Shown: positions 62,425 through 64,000 of the stretch, piece after piece
Numbering within the stretch: the first letter of the stretch is position 1
Layout: the number at the start of each line of letters is the position of its first letter
Source: Deltaproteobacteria bacterium IMCC39524
Lineage (GTDB): Bacteria > Desulfobacterota > Desulfuromonadia > Desulfuromonadales > BM103
Assembly (NCBI GenBank): GCA_029667085.1
Contig: JARUHJ010000001.1
Location: 992,001 to 1,056,000, forward strand
Direction: 5' to 3'
DNA: 64,000 nt
Made by a program: the position numbers and the translations under genes
Notes under the pieces: generated by a model
Seen by the model: only the letters and a program-made list of their open reading frames with translations
Told to the model about the DNA's origin: nothing
Database searches by the model: none

Positions 62425-63515
62425 TGTCCACCTGTCGCTTGCGCCAGACGTCTGGCGGAAGAACGCCCGATTTTACTGTCTGGGTCAGCCTTAACGATCA
62501 TCGTGTAAAGTGCCAGGGCCTCCTTGAGGTCACCACTCTTTTCCTTGACTTCGGCCAGCAGGAAGAGATTCTCGGTGACCGGCAGCTGCGCAACACTCTC
62601 CGCGAGTTCCTGACTGGCTTGGCGTAGATGCCCTTTTCCCAGGTAAAGGTAACCCAACCCCATCCGGCTACGGTAATAGTCCGGTTGCAACTTAACGGCC
62701 TTTTGCAAAGGCAGACGAGCCGACTGGAGTTGCCCGGCGCGGAGATATGCCATCCCCAGCGCTCTTAATATACGAGGCTCATCAGGGGTCGCTGTCGCCG
62801 ATTGCAGATAAGTCGCGATCGACTGCGCTTCATTACCCTGTTTCTCAAAATCCCGCGCCTTGCGAAGAAGTTCGTAACCTGGCCGCAAGGTTGCCAGTCG
62901 CTTGACCGAATCAGGCAAACTTGTGTCCCCTGACTTGCCTATACTGGCAGCGCGGTTTAATGCCAGACAGTCTGCCTCGCAGGCAGCCTCCTTGAAAAGA
63001 CGGGCCAGGCGAATATCTGCAGCATCAGGATCGTACTTGGAGTCTTGGACTGTAAGCTGTGCGGTCACCGCTTCATTCATCTCCCGCGTTGCGTGATCTT
63101 CATAGACATTCGCGGCAAGCGCTACACCCTTTTCGAGCAGAGAGGTCAGTTCGTCGCCGCTGGTGATCTCAGCCAGAAGACCTCGTGTTAGGACAAGGTA
63201 TCCGCCAGGCAAGGGATAAAGAGCCGGAGAGCTCAGGTCTGCGACCGTGAGTTTGCAATGACCTTTTCCCTGGGAGTGTTCAAGGCAGGCACGCTTTAAA
63301 TCTGTTATCAGGGAGAGATCGTAATAAGGGCCGCCAAGCATCTGCAGTAGTCTCGCTTCTATCGCCTCACCCAAGCGATCCTTCTCGGCAGAGGTCAAGG
63401 GCAAGGGTTCGACAGGGACTTGTGGGATGAAACCAGCGCAGCCAGCAATCAAGAGCAAGGAAGCGCCCAGACCAACAAGGCACAAAATATTTTTAAAACC
63501 AACGATCGTCATCAC
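62421..63515 (-). CDS. Lipoprotein with M48-like domain lacking the zinc motif, plus TPRs
   Basis: 364 residues. Lipobox LIAGC (Cys26). Residues ~45-185 follow the M48 metalloprotease pattern (LPGGYLVLTRGLLAEITSGD, ELTSLLEKGVALA), but the HExxH position reads KGVAL (129-133). The third ligand region EADCLAL (180-186) is kept. TPR-like repeats follow (about 215-355: RILRALGMAYLRAGQLQSA, YYRSRMGLGYLYLGKG), as in BepA/YfgC. It is probably an inactive scaffold or chaperone of the outer membrane. The membrane PH protein is its operon partner. Confidence 0.78.
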   Translation of the reverse strand: MMTIVGFKNILCLVGLGASLLLIAGCAGFIPQVPVEPLPLTSAEKDRLGEAIEARLLQMLGGPYYDLSLITDLKRACLEHSQGKGHCKLTVADLSSPALYPLPGGYLVLTRGLLAEITSGDELTSLLEKGVALAANVYEDHATREMNEAVTAQLTVQDSKYDPDAADIRLARLFKEAACEADCLALNRAASIGKSGDTSLPDSVKRLATLRPGYELLRKARDFEKQGNEAQSIATYLQSATATPDEPRILRALGMAYLRAGQLQSARLPLQKAVKLQPDYYRSRMGLGYLYLGKGHLRQASQELAESVAQLPVTENLFLLAEVKEKSGDLKEALALYTMIVKADPDSKIGRSSARRLAQATGGQ

Positions 63516-63654
63516 TTCAATCCAGCAGCGTTATTTAGGAAGTGCATCTTAGGCCATGCTCGCAAATCAGACAAGTCCAAGTCAAACGTCTCGCCACTTT
63601 CCGAGCAAAGTGTTTGATTTTCAAGGGCCTTTTGTCCGGTGCAAAAAAAGCTGC

Positions 63655-63682
63655 TTGCATTTCCCCGCCAAGAGACTATGAT
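63655..63682 (+). promoter_or_regulatory. Sigma-70-type promoter for typA
   Basis: TTGCAT (63655-63660), 16-base spacer, TATGAT (63677-63682), about 50 bases ahead of the start at 63737. Confidence 0.6.
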
Positions 63683-63736
63683 GTTCGGCTTCCCAATCAA
63701 CTCCAGACGAATATGTATGTATAAAAGGTATCGATC

Positions 63737-64000
63737 ATGACACGTCACTTACGCAACATCGCAATTATCGCTCACGTCGACCACGGTAAAACCACCCTGG
63801 TTGATGCGATGCTTAAACAATCGGGGGTTTTCCGCGAGAACCAGGTCATCACTGAACGGGTGATGGACAGCAATGACCTGGAAAAAGAACGCGGCATCAC
63901 GATCCTCTCCAAAAACTTGTCAATTCATCATAACGGCATCAAAATCAACATCGTCGACACACCCGGCCACGCCGACTTCGGCGGTGAGGTCGAGCGTGTT
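63737..64000 (+). CDS. typA: Translational GTPase TypA/BipA (partial, cut by the right edge)
   Basis: 88 codons visible. G1 is [12 protein letters not shown], the effector region [14 protein letters not shown] is the TypA form, and G3 is [16 protein letters not shown] ribosome-associated GTPase used in stress and cold growth. AAAAGG lies upstream of the ATG at 63737. Confidence 0.95.
   Translation, partial: MTRHLRNIAIIAHVDHGKTTLVDAMLKQSGVFRENQVITERVMDSNDLEKERGITILSKNLSIHHNGIKINIVDTPGHADFGGEVERV

Overview
The window looks like chromosome of a free-living, Gram-negative anaerobe of the Desulfuromonadales/Geobacterales type. This is inferred from gene content and organisation, not from a search. 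Pointers are a c-di-GMP-I (GEMM) riboswitch, a c-type haem motif (CxxCH) in a signalling protein, a PxxKW cysteine-rich protein, a poly(A)-polymerase-type nucleotidyltransferase carrying DHH and CBS domains, TTG starts behind strong Shine-Dalgarno sites, and intergenic spaces full of short inverted-repeat elements. No rRNA, tRNA, CRISPR array, prophage or intact insertion sequence was seen.

Layout. 1-7148 (minus) is a chemosensory-type signalling cluster: DUF4388-receiver protein, CheY, CheA, an ExeA-like ATPase, CheW, a receiver, a second CheW and a zinc-ribbon receiver cut by the window edge. 7556-11635 holds der, a nucleotide-sugar epimerase and a phosphohexomutase. 11636-12970 is a repeat-rich stretch with a GxxExxY protein. 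13259-15761 is a two-gene operon of secreted proteins behind a c-di-GMP riboswitch, facing a divergent gene (15942) that resembles LCIB/C-type carbonic anhydrases. 17221-22142 carries a second phosphohexomutase, two cysteine-rich proteins and scpB-scpA-M50 protease. 22143-23058 is a repeat mosaic. 23059-32593 holds the nucleotidyltransferase, pyrD-pyrK, rimI, purM-purN, a DUF523 gene, a flavoprotein-like gene and rpmB. 32689-46132 holds a PAS histidine kinase, rlpA, a PfkB kinase, accA-dnaE, maf, an MFS transporter, recJ and a beta-helix lipoprotein. 46404-52527 is the queA-tgt-yajC-secD-secF-TPR block. 52815-57068 is a pair of membrane c-di-GMP-type proteins. 57202-64000 holds argC, rplM-rpsI, an M42 peptidase, miaB, a PH-domain membrane protein, an M48-like lipoprotein lacking its metal motif, and the start of typA.

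How things connect. c-di-GMP links the HD-GYP protein at 52815, its GGDEF-like neighbour with a damaged active site at 54867, and the riboswitch at 15.6 kb that should control the secreted hydrolase operon. The chemosensory cluster has its kinase, couplers and receivers here; CheR, CheB and chemoreceptors are not in the window.

The most unusual signal is non-coding. At least five families of short, degenerate inverted repeats, each arm built from an 8-11 bp repeated word, fill many intergenic gaps. Some are tandemly duplicated, some nested, and one pair is interleaved. They form the last codons of one gene and supply a duplicated start region. I know of no assigned function for them.
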